Origin: Treponema sp. UBA792
GTDB lineage: Bacteria; Spirochaetota; Spirochaetia; Treponematales; Treponemataceae
Direction of reading: 5' to 3'
Assembly (NCBI GenBank): GCA_002296965.1
Contig: DBIW01000034.1
Coordinates: forward strand, 1-57,810
Length of the DNA: 57,810 nucleotides
Position numbers and translations under genes: made by a program. The notes below the pieces were generated by a model. It saw only the letters and a program-made list of their open reading frames with translations. It did no database searches and had not been told where the DNA came from. Positions 50,090-57,810 of the stretch are shown one piece after another. Positions within the stretch are counted from its first letter, which is position 1; each line of letters starts with the position of its first letter.

Positions 50090-52900
50090 TCAGCGTCCGC
50101 AGCACTGCTTGTATTTCTTTCCGCTTCCGCACGGACACGGATCGTTCCTGCCGACCTTCGGCATTGTCCGTCTTACAGTGACGGACGCGCCCTGCGTGCG
50201 CTGCTGCATGGCGCCGGCTGCGGCCTGTCTTCTTGATGCGTCTCCGCTGAATGCGGCCGCGGCGTCACGTCTGGTGTCCCCGTCCGCGAATGAGGCGGAT
50301 GACTCGGAATGGCTTGCGTTCAGCTGCCGTTTCTGCGCCTCAAGCATCTGTCTTCTTCTTTCCGCGGCTTCCGGTGAGAGCTGGACCTTCACCTTGAACA
50401 CGCGCGACATCACTGTGTTCCGTATTGAGTCCAGCATCTCGTAGAAGATGTTGAATCCGTCAATCTTGTATTCGGTGAGCGGATTTTTGGAGCCGTAGGC
50501 GCGCAGACTGACGGCCTCCCTTAGTCCCTCAAGAGCCTCAAGCTGATCAAGCCATTTCCTGTCTATTACCTGGACATACTGGTACCGGATGAACATATTG
50601 AAATTATCCTTTCCGGCAAGCGTCTCCTTTTCTGTGATGTCGTTCTGAAGAACTGATATGGCCGCATCCCTTGAGAGTCTGTCCGGAGGAAGCTGGAATC
50701 CGAACGTGCTCCTCATCCGCTCATTCAGATCCGCAAGCGGCTGGGTGTCGTTCCTGTTGTGCTTCTTCGCATCCTCATAGGCTTCGAACATGGACTCGAT
50801 CTCGTCCCTTGCGTTGTTCATTACCCTTGCGGAAAGATTTCCGTCGCCCAGAATCTCGTCCCGCTGCTCATAGATGACGGTCCTCTGCTCGTTCAGGACA
50901 TCATCGTAGTCAAGCAGGTGCTTTCTTATCTCGAAGTTCCTGTCCTCGACCTTCTGCTGAGCCTTCATTATTCCCTTGTTCAGCCACGGGTGATCAATCG
51001 GTTCTCCAGGCTGCATTCCGATGCGCCTCATCATCACCTTCATCCGTTCGCCGCCGAAAAGCCGCATCAGGTCGTCATCCATTGATATGAAGAATTTGCT
51101 GCGTCCGGGATCGCCCTGCCGTCCTGAGCGTCCGCGCAGCTGGTTGTCTATTCGCCGCGACTCGTGCCTCTCCGAGCCGATCACATAAAGTCCGCCGGCA
51201 TTCCTTACCTCTTCGTAGTCCTTTTTCCATAGCTCTTTTTCCGTCGCCAGGGCAGCCGCATACTGCTCCGCCGACGCGTTTGTCCCGGCCCTTTTTCTGG
51301 CGCGGAATTCCGGGTTGCCTCCGAGCTTTATGTCGGTTCCGCGGCCGGCCATGTTCGTGGCTATGGTGACGGCTCCTCTGGCTCCGGCCTCTGCTATTAT
51401 GAGTGCCTCGCGCGCATGGTTCTTCGCGTTCAGAACCTCATGCCTTATTCCCTTGCGGGTGAGAAGGGCGGAAAGGTGCTCGGACTTCTCTACGGACACC
51501 GTTCCTACAAGGACCGGCTGTCCTTTCGCATGGGCCGCCGCTATTTCCTTCGTTATGGCCTCCCATTTGTCCGCCTCGTTCAGGTAGACCTCATCATTCT
51601 CGTCGATTCTTGCCACAGGCTTGTTCGTCGGAATCGCAACGACATCCAGGCTGTATATTTTGTTGAATTCAACGGCCTCGGTCGCCGCCGTACCGGTCAT
51701 TCCGGAGAGCTTGCCGTACATACGGAAAAAATTCTGGAACGTGATTGTCGCCATCGTCCTGTTGCGCTGGGCTATGCGGATATGCTCCTTCGCCTCTATC
51801 GCCTGATGCAGGCCGTCGGAATAGCGTCTTCCCTCAAGGACACGCCCCGTGAATTCATCCACAATCTGAACCTGGCCGTCCCTGACTATGTAGTCCACGT
51901 CGTTGTGGAAAAGCCTGTGGGCGCGCAGCGCCTGGGTGAAGTAGTGCGCATACTCAAAATTCTCCTCGTCCACGAGAGAACCCTTGATCAGATTGTGCTG
52001 ATGGAGTATCGCGTCTATATGGTTCATTCCCTGATCCGTGAAGGAAACACGCTTTGACTTCTCGTCTATCGTGTAGTCGCCCTTGATTTTTTTCCTCTCC
52101 TCAGGCTCCATCATCGTCTCGTCCGGATATTCGCCGGTTTTCGGATCCTTCTCGACCTCCACAAGCTCGTCGACGTATTTGTCAACCTCGTGGTATTTGT
52201 ATGTGTCGTCCTCTCCCGCACCGGATATGATCAGCGGAGTTCTGGCCTCGTCTATGAGAATCGAGTCTATCTCGTCCACAATGCAGTAGTTGAATCCGCG
52301 CTGGACCTTCCGGCTCAGGTCTATCTGCATGTTGTCGCGCAGGTAGTCAAAGCCGAATTCGTTGTTCGTTCCGTATGTGATGTCGCAGGCGTAGGCCGCG
52401 CGGCGCGCGTCGTTGTCCATGTCCGAGAGAATGGCTCCGACGGTCTGTCCGAGATATTCGAATATCGGGCGCATCGTGTCCGCATCGCGTCCGGCCAGAT
52501 AGTCGTTCACCGTGACTATGTGGACGCCCTTTCCTGTAAGGCTGTTGAGATAGGCGGGGGCTACGGCCACAAGAGTCTTTCCTTCTCCGGTCTTCATCTC
52601 CGTTATGCGGCCTGAGTGCAGTACGATGGAGCCCATCACCTGGACATCAAACGAGCGCTCACCGCGTATCCTGAATGCGGCCTCCCTGACGAGCGCGAAT
52701 GCCTCCGGAAGTATGTCGTCCAGAGTCGCCCCGTTTTTGAGCAGCTCCTTGAATCTTTTTGTCTGTTCTGGGAATTCCTCCGGTCTCAGTGATTTTGCCC
52801 ACTCTTCTTTCTCGTTCACTTTCGCAAGAACCGGCTTCAGCGCCTTCACATCGCGCTCGTTCTGGGAGCCGAATATGAGGGTAAGAATTTTATCCAACAT
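50090..52900 (-). CDS. secA: Preprotein translocase ATPase SecA
   Basis: SecA drives proteins through SecYEG. The 936-residue protein has Walker [12 protein letters not shown], the DEAD-like [31 protein letters not shown] and [17 protein letters not shown], all standard. The C-terminal 20 residues carry the zinc motif [16 protein letters not shown] used to bind SecB or lipids. AAGGA lies 8 bases before the ATG. It is monocistronic, between a strong terminator and a divergent lipoprotein gene. Confidence 0.98.
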   Translation of the reverse strand: MLDKILTLIFGSQNERDVKALKPVLAKVNEKEEWAKSLRPEEFPEQTKRFKELLKNGATLDDILPEAFALVREAAFRIRGERSFDVQVMGSIVLHSGRITEMKTGEGKTLVAVAPAYLNSLTGKGVHIVTVNDYLAGRDADTMRPIFEYLGQTVGAILSDMDNDARRAAYACDITYGTNNEFGFDYLRDNMQIDLSRKVQRGFNYCIVDEIDSILIDEARTPLIISGAGEDDTYKYHEVDKYVDELVEVEKDPKTGEYPDETMMEPEERKKIKGDYTIDEKSKRVSFTDQGMNHIDAILHQHNLIKGSLVDEENFEYAHYFTQALRAHRLFHNDVDYIVRDGQVQIVDEFTGRVLEGRRYSDGLHQAIEAKEHIRIAQRNRTMATITFQNFFRMYGKLSGMTGTAATEAVEFNKIYSLDVVAIPTNKPVARIDENDEVYLNEADKWEAITKEIAAAHAKGQPVLVGTVSVEKSEHLSALLTRKGIRHEVLNAKNHAREALIIAEAGARGAVTIATNMAGRGTDIKLGGNPEFRARKRAGTNASAEQYAAALATEKELWKKDYEEVRNAGGLYVIGSERHESRRIDNQLRGRSGRQGDPGRSKFFISMDDDLMRLFGGERMKVMMRRIGMQPGEPIDHPWLNKGIMKAQQKVEDRNFEIRKHLLDYDDVLNEQRTVIYEQRDEILGDGNLSARVMNNARDEIESMFEAYEDAKKHNRNDTQPLADLNERMRSTFGFQLPPDRLSRDAAISVLQNDITEKETLAGKDNFNMFIRYQYVQVIDRKWLDQLEALEGLREAVSLRAYGSKNPLTEYKIDGFNIFYEMLDSIRNTVMSRVFKVKVQLSPEAAERRRQMLEAQKRQLNASHSESSASFADGDTRRDAAAAFSGDASRRQAAAGAMQQRTQGASVTVRRTMPKVGRNDPCPCGSGKKYKQCCGR

Positions 52901-52978
52901 TTCTGATTTCCTTATGTCTGGTTTCAGTGGAAGTTATACTTTCCGCATAGCATAAATAATACGATATTTAGGCCGCAA

Positions 52979-53007
52979 TTGACAAGCACTAAATGAAACT
53001 TTATTCT
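52979..53007 (+). promoter_or_regulatory. Promoter of lipoprotein operon (leaderless)
   Basis: An exact TTGACA (52979-52984), a 17-base spacer and TATTCT (53002-53007) lie 7 bases before ATG 53015. An in-frame ATG at 53009 lies 1 base after the -10 and is probably not transcribed. Confidence 0.75.
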
Positions 53008-53014
53008 TATGCGG

Positions 53015-54232
53015 ATGTGCAAAAGAGAACCGGCTTTTTTTCTTCTGATTATATTGTTTTTTTCAGCCGCGATTCCGACAGGCTGCGTCCGCTCTGATGC
53101 TGTCGAGGCGATCCGTGAGGAGAGGCTGTTCCATCTGGAATACGGGAATTTCGACGGGCAGCTCGGAGTGTCCGACCTGAATTCAATAGGGAAGGTCAGA
53201 ATCGGACTCGCGATGCGCGACGGATTCTTCTATATAGTTGACGGCGAGGCGGGAAAGGTGATGGAGCTGAATTCCTATGGGGATCTCCTGTCGCTGTTCT
53301 ATAATGATGACTCCCTCTCGGACCGGCTCATATCGGCATCATCCCGTCCGGCCGCCGAGGTCAGACAGGAGATATCATATCCGTTCATTTATCCGGGAAT
53401 GATCGCCGCGGATTCGAGAAAATGCATCTATGCCGTATGCTCTATACCTAGGGACAGGCAGGAGCGCAGCGACGACAGCCGGCTTCTTTATGGGCAGACG
53501 GTTCTGCGTTTCTCGCGGGACGGCAGCACCGCGGATTACATCGGGCAGCAGGGGCCGGGCGGAACTCCGTTCCCCTTCGTCAGGAACATATATATCACCG
53601 CGGCGGATGAGCTTGTCGTGGTATGCATGACCATGGACGGATTTACGGTGTTCTGGTTCGCGCCTGACGGATTCCTGAAGTACATGGTTCCTGTGGATGC
53701 CGGGACTGTCCCTGGCATAGGAGACGGAGCGTCATTCGTAGCGGTTGAGAATGTGATTCCTGATCCTTCATCATACACTGTCTATGTCAAGGCGGATTAT
53801 TATTCCTCCTATATAGATGAGGAGTCCAGAGTCCAGTCGGGAATAAACTATGTCCAGACGATGCTGTATCCTCTGTCCGTCGAGACCGGAATATACGACG
53901 CTCCTGTGTCGGTTCCGCCTTATGAGGAGTCTGTTGTCGCGGACTACAGCCGCCTTACATACCGGATGCCCTATGATTTTCTCGGTGTCACGGAGAACGG
54001 CTGGAAATTCTTCATAATAAAGACTGATGACGGATTCAACATAGAGATGATCCAGAACGAGAACCAGCGGATTCTTAGGCGGCAGTTCAAGGTCAACCAC
54101 AGGAATGTCGTGTACAGCTCGATTTCGCTTTCCCAGGGCGGAATCATCACCGCGCTGTATCTTGATCAGAATAAGGCCGATGTCGTCTGGTACAGGACGG
54201 ACAGGCTGATAGATGCGATTCTAAAGTCCTGA
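53015..54232 (+). CDS. Putative lipoprotein, beta-propeller-like
   Basis: A 405-residue protein with a lipoprotein signal (hydrophobic core 7-20, lipobox IPTGC with Cys24). The body is beta-rich, with stretches such as GFFYIVDGEAGKVMELNSYG, TVLRFSRDGSTADYIGQQG and FTVFWFAPDGFLKYMVPV that look like NHL/YVTN-type propeller blades. I know similar conserved treponemal proteins of unknown function. ATG 53015 is preferred to 53009 because of the promoter position. It is the first gene of a plus-strand series running to neuB. Confidence 0.8.
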   Translation: MCKREPAFFLLIILFFSAAIPTGCVRSDAVEAIREERLFHLEYGNFDGQLGVSDLNSIGKVRIGLAMRDGFFYIVDGEAGKVMELNSYGDLLSLFYNDDSLSDRLISASSRPAAEVRQEISYPFIYPGMIAADSRKCIYAVCSIPRDRQERSDDSRLLYGQTVLRFSRDGSTADYIGQQGPGGTPFPFVRNIYITAADELVVVCMTMDGFTVFWFAPDGFLKYMVPVDAGTVPGIGDGASFVAVENVIPDPSSYTVYVKADYYSSYIDEESRVQSGINYVQTMLYPLSVETGIYDAPVSVPPYEESVVADYSRLTYRMPYDFLGVTENGWKFFIIKTDDGFNIEMIQNENQRILRRQFKVNHRNVVYSSISLSQGGIITALYLDQNKADVVWYRTDRLIDAILKS

Positions 54233-54244
54233 CGGAGATTTGCC

Positions 54245-54790
54245 ATGAATTTTGATGGAGCTGATGAGGGCCATCCGGACGGAGATGAGGGAGACTTCCG
54301 TTTTCTTTACAGCAGGGAGCACAGGCTCAGCCATGCGCCGGAGATAGTCCGCGACTACTACAACGGCGGAGGCCCGAGGCCTGTCAGGGGAATCAGAATT
54401 CTCTTCGCCTCAAGAACCAGCAGGATAATGCTGCTGACGCTAGTCGCATTCACGGTGATCGCCTGGATTACGGGAACCGCTCCGGACGGCTCTGAGAAGG
54501 TGTCCGGCGGCGTGACATACAGGCTTGAGGCTTTCCGTTTCGAGGAGGAGGTGTTCGTCTCGCTTGACATTTCCGGAGGAAGGGACGGCGGAGAGCCGCT
54601 GGCGGTCTCCGCTGATGTTTCCGTTCTTGATGCGGACGGGAACGCAGTCGATGTCAGGCATTTTGATGAAATTTACGGATTCACCGGAAGAATCCTGCGG
54701 ACAAAATTCACAGACTATGATATAATCTCCGTCACGGCGCTGGTTTCAGCGGACGGCGAGGAATTTCTCCTTTCCTCCGGAATCAGATGA
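54245..54790 (+). CDS. Membrane-anchored protein of unknown function
   Basis: A 181-residue protein with an acidic N-terminal tail of about 55 residues, one membrane span (about 58-75, IMLLTLVAFTVIAWITG), and a beta-rich periplasmic domain of about 105 residues (VTYRLEAFRFEEEVFVSLDI). Nothing suggests enzymatic activity, and I recognise no family. GGAG lies 7 bases before the ATG. It starts 12 bases after the lipoprotein gene, so the two likely work together at the envelope. Confidence 0.7.
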   Translation: MNFDGADEGHPDGDEGDFRFLYSREHRLSHAPEIVRDYYNGGGPRPVRGIRILFASRTSRIMLLTLVAFTVIAWITGTAPDGSEKVSGGVTYRLEAFRFEEEVFVSLDISGGRDGGEPLAVSADVSVLDADGNAVDVRHFDEIYGFTGRILRTKFTDYDIISVTALVSADGEEFLLSSGIR

Positions 54791-54874
54791 GCGGCGGAGC
54801 TCTTGCGTTCCCTGTTCCGCCGGACGGAGCCTGATGTTCCGCTCTGTTCTCATTCATTTTGATGGAGGCTGAAA

Positions 54875-55393
54875 ATGCTTCAGTTTTATTTTCTTTCCAT
54901 ATTGTTCAATCTCGCGGCCGGAATTTTCCTGGTCTGGGGAAGGGGGACGGAGCCTGCAAAGTCCGGCGCCGCCTCTGATGGCGGTGGCACCTCCGCCGGT
55001 CAGGAAATCCCGGATCCGGCAGACTCCGGTGAGGAGCGGACGGCTGACGGAGCTGACGGCGCTCCGGATACAGGAAGCGCCTGTCCTGAATTCCTGCGCG
55101 GCAGGACATTCAGGCTTGTGCTTGGAATTCTTACCGCGCTTACCGGCTTCATGAAGCTGCTTTCCGTCGTGCGCACCGATGTTCCTGTGGTGGGGGACCT
55201 TGTTCCTGCTCTTGCCGGTCTTGCAGGAGGATTCTGCATCCTTCTTGATTATTATTTGTCCGAGAGTACGGAGAAGCTTCCCCTTCCGGCCTGGATTTCA
55301 TGTGTCTTTGTCCGCGACTCACGGTACATCGGATATTTCTGTCTGTGTGCGGCCGTGCTTCATTTCGTCTTTCCTGACGTGATTTTTCTCTGA
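54875..55393 (+). CDS. Four-span membrane protein of unknown function
   Basis: A 172-residue protein with a hydrophobic N-terminal segment (about 3-21), a soluble acidic linker rich in Gly, Asp, Ala and Glu (about 25-70), and three more hydrophobic segments (about 80-97, 103-125 and 148-170). The linker is low-complexity. No family recognised. GGAGG lies 7 bases before the ATG. It is 84 bases after the preceding unknown gene and 18 before the Nudix gene. Confidence 0.7.
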   Translation: MLQFYFLSILFNLAAGIFLVWGRGTEPAKSGAASDGGGTSAGQEIPDPADSGEERTADGADGAPDTGSACPEFLRGRTFRLVLGILTALTGFMKLLSVVRTDVPVVGDLVPALAGLAGGFCILLDYYLSESTEKLPLPAWISCVFVRDSRYIGYFCLCAAVLHFVFPDVIFL

Positions 55394-55411
55394 TTCTTCC
55401 GGCGGCAGTCT

Positions 55412-55825
55412 ATGGCAAAAGAATCGGTCGCGTGCATCGCATTTGAGGACGGGAAAATTTTTGTGGCAAGGAGAATTCAGTCCGGCGACATGGGCGGAAG
55501 ATGGGAATTCCCCGGAGGAAAGGTCGAGCCGGGCGAGACTCCGGAGCATGCGGCCGTCCGGGAGATCCGCGAGGAATTCGGCTGCGATGTGTCTGTCACC
55601 GGAACGATGGCGGAGGGGCATTTCGTCCACCGCGGCGAGGATGTGGCTCTCCATGTGGTCAGGATAAAATTTACCGGCGCCGGAATTCCTCCGGAATTCA
55701 CCCTTCCTGAGCATACCTCATATATGTGGACGGATCCGTATTCCATACCTTCGATGGATTTCGTGGACTCGGACATGGCCGTATATCCTGAAGTGATGAA
55801 AAGTCTCGGACTGGAGCCGAAATGA
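55412..55825 (+). CDS. Nudix hydrolase (MutT-like)
   Basis: A 137-residue Nudix protein. The box runs from GGKVEPGETPEHAAV to REIREEFG at about residues 36-58, complete with its metal-binding glutamates. WEFPGGK before it and the compact size point to an 8-oxo-dGTP diphosphatase (MutT-like), which cleans oxidised nucleotides. Other nucleotide substrates are possible. Its stop overlaps the next gene by 4 bases (ATGA). Confidence 0.9.
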   Translation: MAKESVACIAFEDGKIFVARRIQSGDMGGRWEFPGGKVEPGETPEHAAVREIREEFGCDVSVTGTMAEGHFVHRGEDVALHVVRIKFTGAGIPPEFTLPEHTSYMWTDPYSIPSMDFVDSDMAVYPEVMKSLGLEPK

Positions 55826-56181
55826 AAAGAATTCTGTCAGTTTTGCTTGTCGTCCCGTTAGTTTTCGCGTCCCTATCTTGTGACAGAAGGGGCGCGGCGA
55901 TTGAATTCGACACGGAGCATCCTCTCGCGCTTGCCCCGGACGTATCCTGGGCCGTGGTGACCGATCCGTATATATCTTACAAGGACTCTCCTCAATGGGA
56001 CGCTTCCAACACCGGCCATTGCCGCCGCGGAGAGATTCTGAGAGTCCTCGGAAATTCGCTTGCCCCGGACGGGACGGAATGGTATCTGTTCGGGGGCGGA
56101 TGGCTTCCTTCGTCCGGAATTTCCATCTACAGCAACAGGTACAAGGCTGCCGGCGCGGCGGCCCTGTACGCCGGAGAATGA
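55822..56181 (+). CDS. Small putative lipoprotein
   Basis: A 119-residue protein with a lipoprotein signal (ASLSC, lipid-modified Cys20). The mature part has short beta strands (EILRVLGNSL, TEWYLFGGGWLPSSGISIYS) reminiscent of an SH3-like fold, but I would not assign a family. It is translationally coupled to the Nudix gene, and neuB starts 1 base after its stop. Confidence 0.75.
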   Translation: MKRILSVLLVVPLVFASLSCDRRGAAIEFDTEHPLALAPDVSWAVVTDPYISYKDSPQWDASNTGHCRRGEILRVLGNSLAPDGTEWYLFGGGWLPSSGISIYSNRYKAAGAAALYAGE

Positions 56182-56182
56182 T

Positions 56183-57283
56183 ATGGCTCTCATAATAGCG
56201 GAAATCGGAACATCACACGGAGGCTCGGAGGAGAAGGCGGCGGAGCTTGTGGACGCGGCTGTGGAGGCCGGCGCTGATGCCGTGAAATTCCAGTGGGTCT
56301 ATGCCGATGAGATTCTTCATCCGGACACAGGCTTTGTCAGTCTTCCTTCGGGAAATATTCCTCTTTACGACCGCTTCCGGCAGCTTGAGAAGACCGCGGA
56401 CTTCTATGCCTCCATGTGCCGTTATGTAAGATCCAGGGGAAGGGAATTCATCTGCTCGCCGTTCGGAAAAAGGAGCCTGACGGAACTTCTGGAGCTTGAG
56501 CCTGATGCGGTCAAGATTGCGTCTCCTGAGCTGAACCATATTGAGATGCTGGAAGCTCTTGCAGGAAGGCGCGCGGAATCTGCCGTTCCGGTCATACTCT
56601 CATCGGGCGTCTCGAAGCTGGCGGACATCGAGACTGCGCTCGGAATTCTCGGAACGGAGAAAGTCTCCCTCCTGCACTGCATAACCTGTTATCCCGCCCC
56701 GGAGGAGGAATACAACCTGCGGCTTATAGGGAATCTGGGGGCGGTTTTCGGCGTGGAGACAGGAGTCAGTGACCACAGCCTGGATCCGGTTCTTGTGCCG
56801 TGCCTTTCCGTGGCATGCGGCGGCACGGTCATTGAAAAGCATATAACGCTTAGCCGCAGGACTTCCGGACTGGATGATCCGGTCGCCCTTGAGCCGGAGC
56901 AGTTCGCGCTGATGGTTCATGAGGTCCGCCAGTGCGAGGCTGTTCTGCGGCATTTCGGGGCAGACGAGGGGGAGCGGGTCATACGCGCGCAGCTTTCCGG
57001 ACAGTTCGGTGCCGGAAGGGTTGATGCCGTTATCGGGGACGGCGTGAAGAGGCTTGCCCCTTCCGAGAGGATGAACTACGGACGGACAAACCGTTCCCTC
57101 CATTATATGAGAACCATGCATGCCGGTGACAGAATTTCCGCCGGCGATATAGCCGTCCTCCGCACGGAGAAAGTCCTCTCCCCCGGGATAAGCCCTGAAT
57201 TCGCCGGGTTTCTGGAGGGAAAGGCCCTCGTCCGTGATGTCGTGACCGGTGCCGGTGTCAGTCTTGATGATTTTGTCAGCTGA
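56183..57283 (+). CDS. neuB: NeuB family sialic / nonulosonic acid synthase
   Basis: NeuB-type enzymes condense an amino-sugar with phosphoenolpyruvate to make nine-carbon nonulosonic acids (neuraminic, legionaminic or pseudaminic acid). The N-terminal TIM barrel has IIAEIGTSHGGS, AVKFQWVYADEI, FICSPFGKRS, KIASPELNH and VEKHITLSRR-like IEKHITLSRR. The C-terminal 70 residues form the SAF/antifreeze-like domain (NRSLHYMRTMHAGDRISAGD). The length is 366 residues. ATG 56183 is chosen because GGAGA lies about 7 bases upstream. Other pathway genes are absent here. The product probably feeds glycan or flagellin modification. Confidence 0.92.
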   Translation: MALIIAEIGTSHGGSEEKAAELVDAAVEAGADAVKFQWVYADEILHPDTGFVSLPSGNIPLYDRFRQLEKTADFYASMCRYVRSRGREFICSPFGKRSLTELLELEPDAVKIASPELNHIEMLEALAGRRAESAVPVILSSGVSKLADIETALGILGTEKVSLLHCITCYPAPEEEYNLRLIGNLGAVFGVETGVSDHSLDPVLVPCLSVACGGTVIEKHITLSRRTSGLDDPVALEPEQFALMVHEVRQCEAVLRHFGADEGERVIRAQLSGQFGAGRVDAVIGDGVKRLAPSERMNYGRTNRSLHYMRTMHAGDRISAGDIAVLRTEKVLSPGISPEFAGFLEGKALVRDVVTGAGVSLDDFVS

Positions 57284-57300
57284 CGGATACCTCTCCGGGG

Positions 57301-57810
57301 CTATTGAGGCAGCTTCTCTCCGGAATCCGTGCTCCTGAACACGTTTTTCATGAACCAGTAGAATCCGCTGCGGATCGCCGTCGCATCGTGATCAGCCCCG
57401 ATGACCTCAAACCAGGTGTGACGGGTTCCGTTCTGTGTCAGTATGTCGTGATATGATCTGGGAAAGGAGCCGACCACCGAATCGTTTGTTCCGCAGCAGA
57501 GCATCAGCAGATACGGCTCCTCCTGCCCGCTGCCGAATTTGAGCGAATTCCCGTCCGTCATGCCCCTGTGGACCATGGCCCAGTCCCTTGCCGGCACAAG
57601 TCCGGGAGCCGGTGCGATCGCTCCTGTGTAGCCGAACAGGTTGGGTCTTTTTATTCCTATGTACAGCGACTCGCGTCCGCCCATGGAGAAGCCGCAGACC
57701 GCGGTGTTCTCCCGTCCTTTTTTCACGGAATAGTTCGCCCCGATGAAAGGCATTATGTCGCTGACAAGCTCGTTTATGAAATTGTCGTAGGGGGCGATGT
57801 CCTCTTCCTC
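57301..57810 (-). CDS. Partial esterase (CE1 / feruloyl-esterase-like), cut by window end
   Basis: The 3' part (170 codons) of an alpha/beta-hydrolase gene that begins beyond the right edge. The nucleophile motif GFSMGGRESLYIG and a late histidine in GADHDATAI are present, and the stretch resembles the esterase D / XynZ-type carbohydrate esterases that remove feruloyl or acetyl groups from hemicellulose. The N-terminus, including any signal peptide or carbohydrate-binding domain, is not visible. It converges on neuB with 17 bases between stops. Confidence 0.85.
   Translation of the reverse strand, partial: EEEDIAPYDNFINELVSDIMPFIGANYSVKKGRENTAVCGFSMGGRESLYIGIKRPNLFGYTGAIAPAPGLVPARDWAMVHRGMTDGNSLKFGSGQEEPYLLMLCCGTNDSVVGSFPRSYHDILTQNGTRHTWFEVIGADHDATAIRSGFYWFMKNVFRSTDSGEKLPQ

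Noticed and set aside
1..57810. CRISPR arrays, insertion sequences, prophage, rRNA or tRNA genes
   Set aside because: I saw no regularly spaced repeats, transposase or integrase genes, phage structural genes, or tRNA cloverleaf sequences apart from the tmRNA.

Overview
The window reads as chromosomal DNA of a spirochaete of the genus Treponema. It is moderately GC-rich and gene-dense, and most genes lie in short operons on both strands. The strongest taxonomic signal is the block tamB-bamA-skp-mutS (about 31.7-41.8 kb), the gene order I know from Treponema pallidum (TP0325-TP0328). It is supported by the flagellar operon flgN-flgK-flgL-fliW-csrA, an OmpA-domain protein like TP0624, a dimeric glycyl-tRNA synthetase, and several conserved treponemal proteins of unknown function. 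Base composition and a beta-L-arabinofuranosidase-family glycosidase fit a gut or rumen carbohydrate-using treponeme better than T. pallidum or T. denticola. That placement is inference.

Layout. 0.1-3.4 kb: tmRNA, queuosine-precursor transporter, mannose-6-phosphate isomerase and a sugar nucleotidyltransferase, all on the minus strand. 3.5-8.7 kb: glycyl-tRNA synthetase, an aldo/keto-reductase-like protein lacking most of its catalytic residues, an HD-GYP protein, and a DnaQ-like exonuclease divergent from the Trp repressor. 8.7-16.7 kb: envelope genes, namely a propeller/deacetylase-like protein, a zinc-ribbon protein and a LysM/M23 endopeptidase on minus, then lepB-PBP-Maf glycosyltransferase on plus. 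16.8-21.1 kb: a CsoR-fold regulator, a second enlarged signal peptidase, bacteriohemerythrin and gatB. 21.1-28.1 kb: a palindromic repeat element, a Cache-GGDEF-EAL phosphodiesterase, and the flagellar hook-junction operon behind a sigma-28 promoter. 28.1-31.7 kb: tmk, an unknown exported protein, aroB and a cysteine desulfurase on minus. 31.7-44.7 kb: outer-membrane assembly, mutS, a second GGDEF-EAL protein and the OmpA-domain protein. 44.8-49.9 kb: recQ, then an aldose-epimerase / AraC regulator / GH127 sugar cassette. 50.1-52.9 kb: secA. 53.0-57.8 kb: lipoproteins, two unknown membrane proteins, a Nudix hydrolase, neuB, and the 3' part of an esterase cut by the window end.

How the parts fit. 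Three c-di-GMP-turnover proteins, the sigma-28 flagellar operon, the FliW-CsrA switch, a Maf-type flagellin glycosyltransferase and a nonulosonate synthase (NeuB) suggest investment in periplasmic flagella and their glycosylation. SecA, two signal peptidases, Skp, BamA and TamB cover export and outer-membrane assembly.

The most unusual signal is regulatory. At least seven genes that head transcription units have a promoter-like -10 hexamer ending six or seven bases before the start codon and, in most cases, no Shine-Dalgarno sequence, while internal operon genes have ordinary ones. This predicts a class of leaderless mRNAs. Several recognisable enzyme folds here have also lost key residues (aldo/keto reductase, deacetylase, CsoR, GGDEF domains). 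I saw no CRISPR array, insertion sequence, prophage, rRNA or tRNA. No gene-free stretch exceeds 300 bases.
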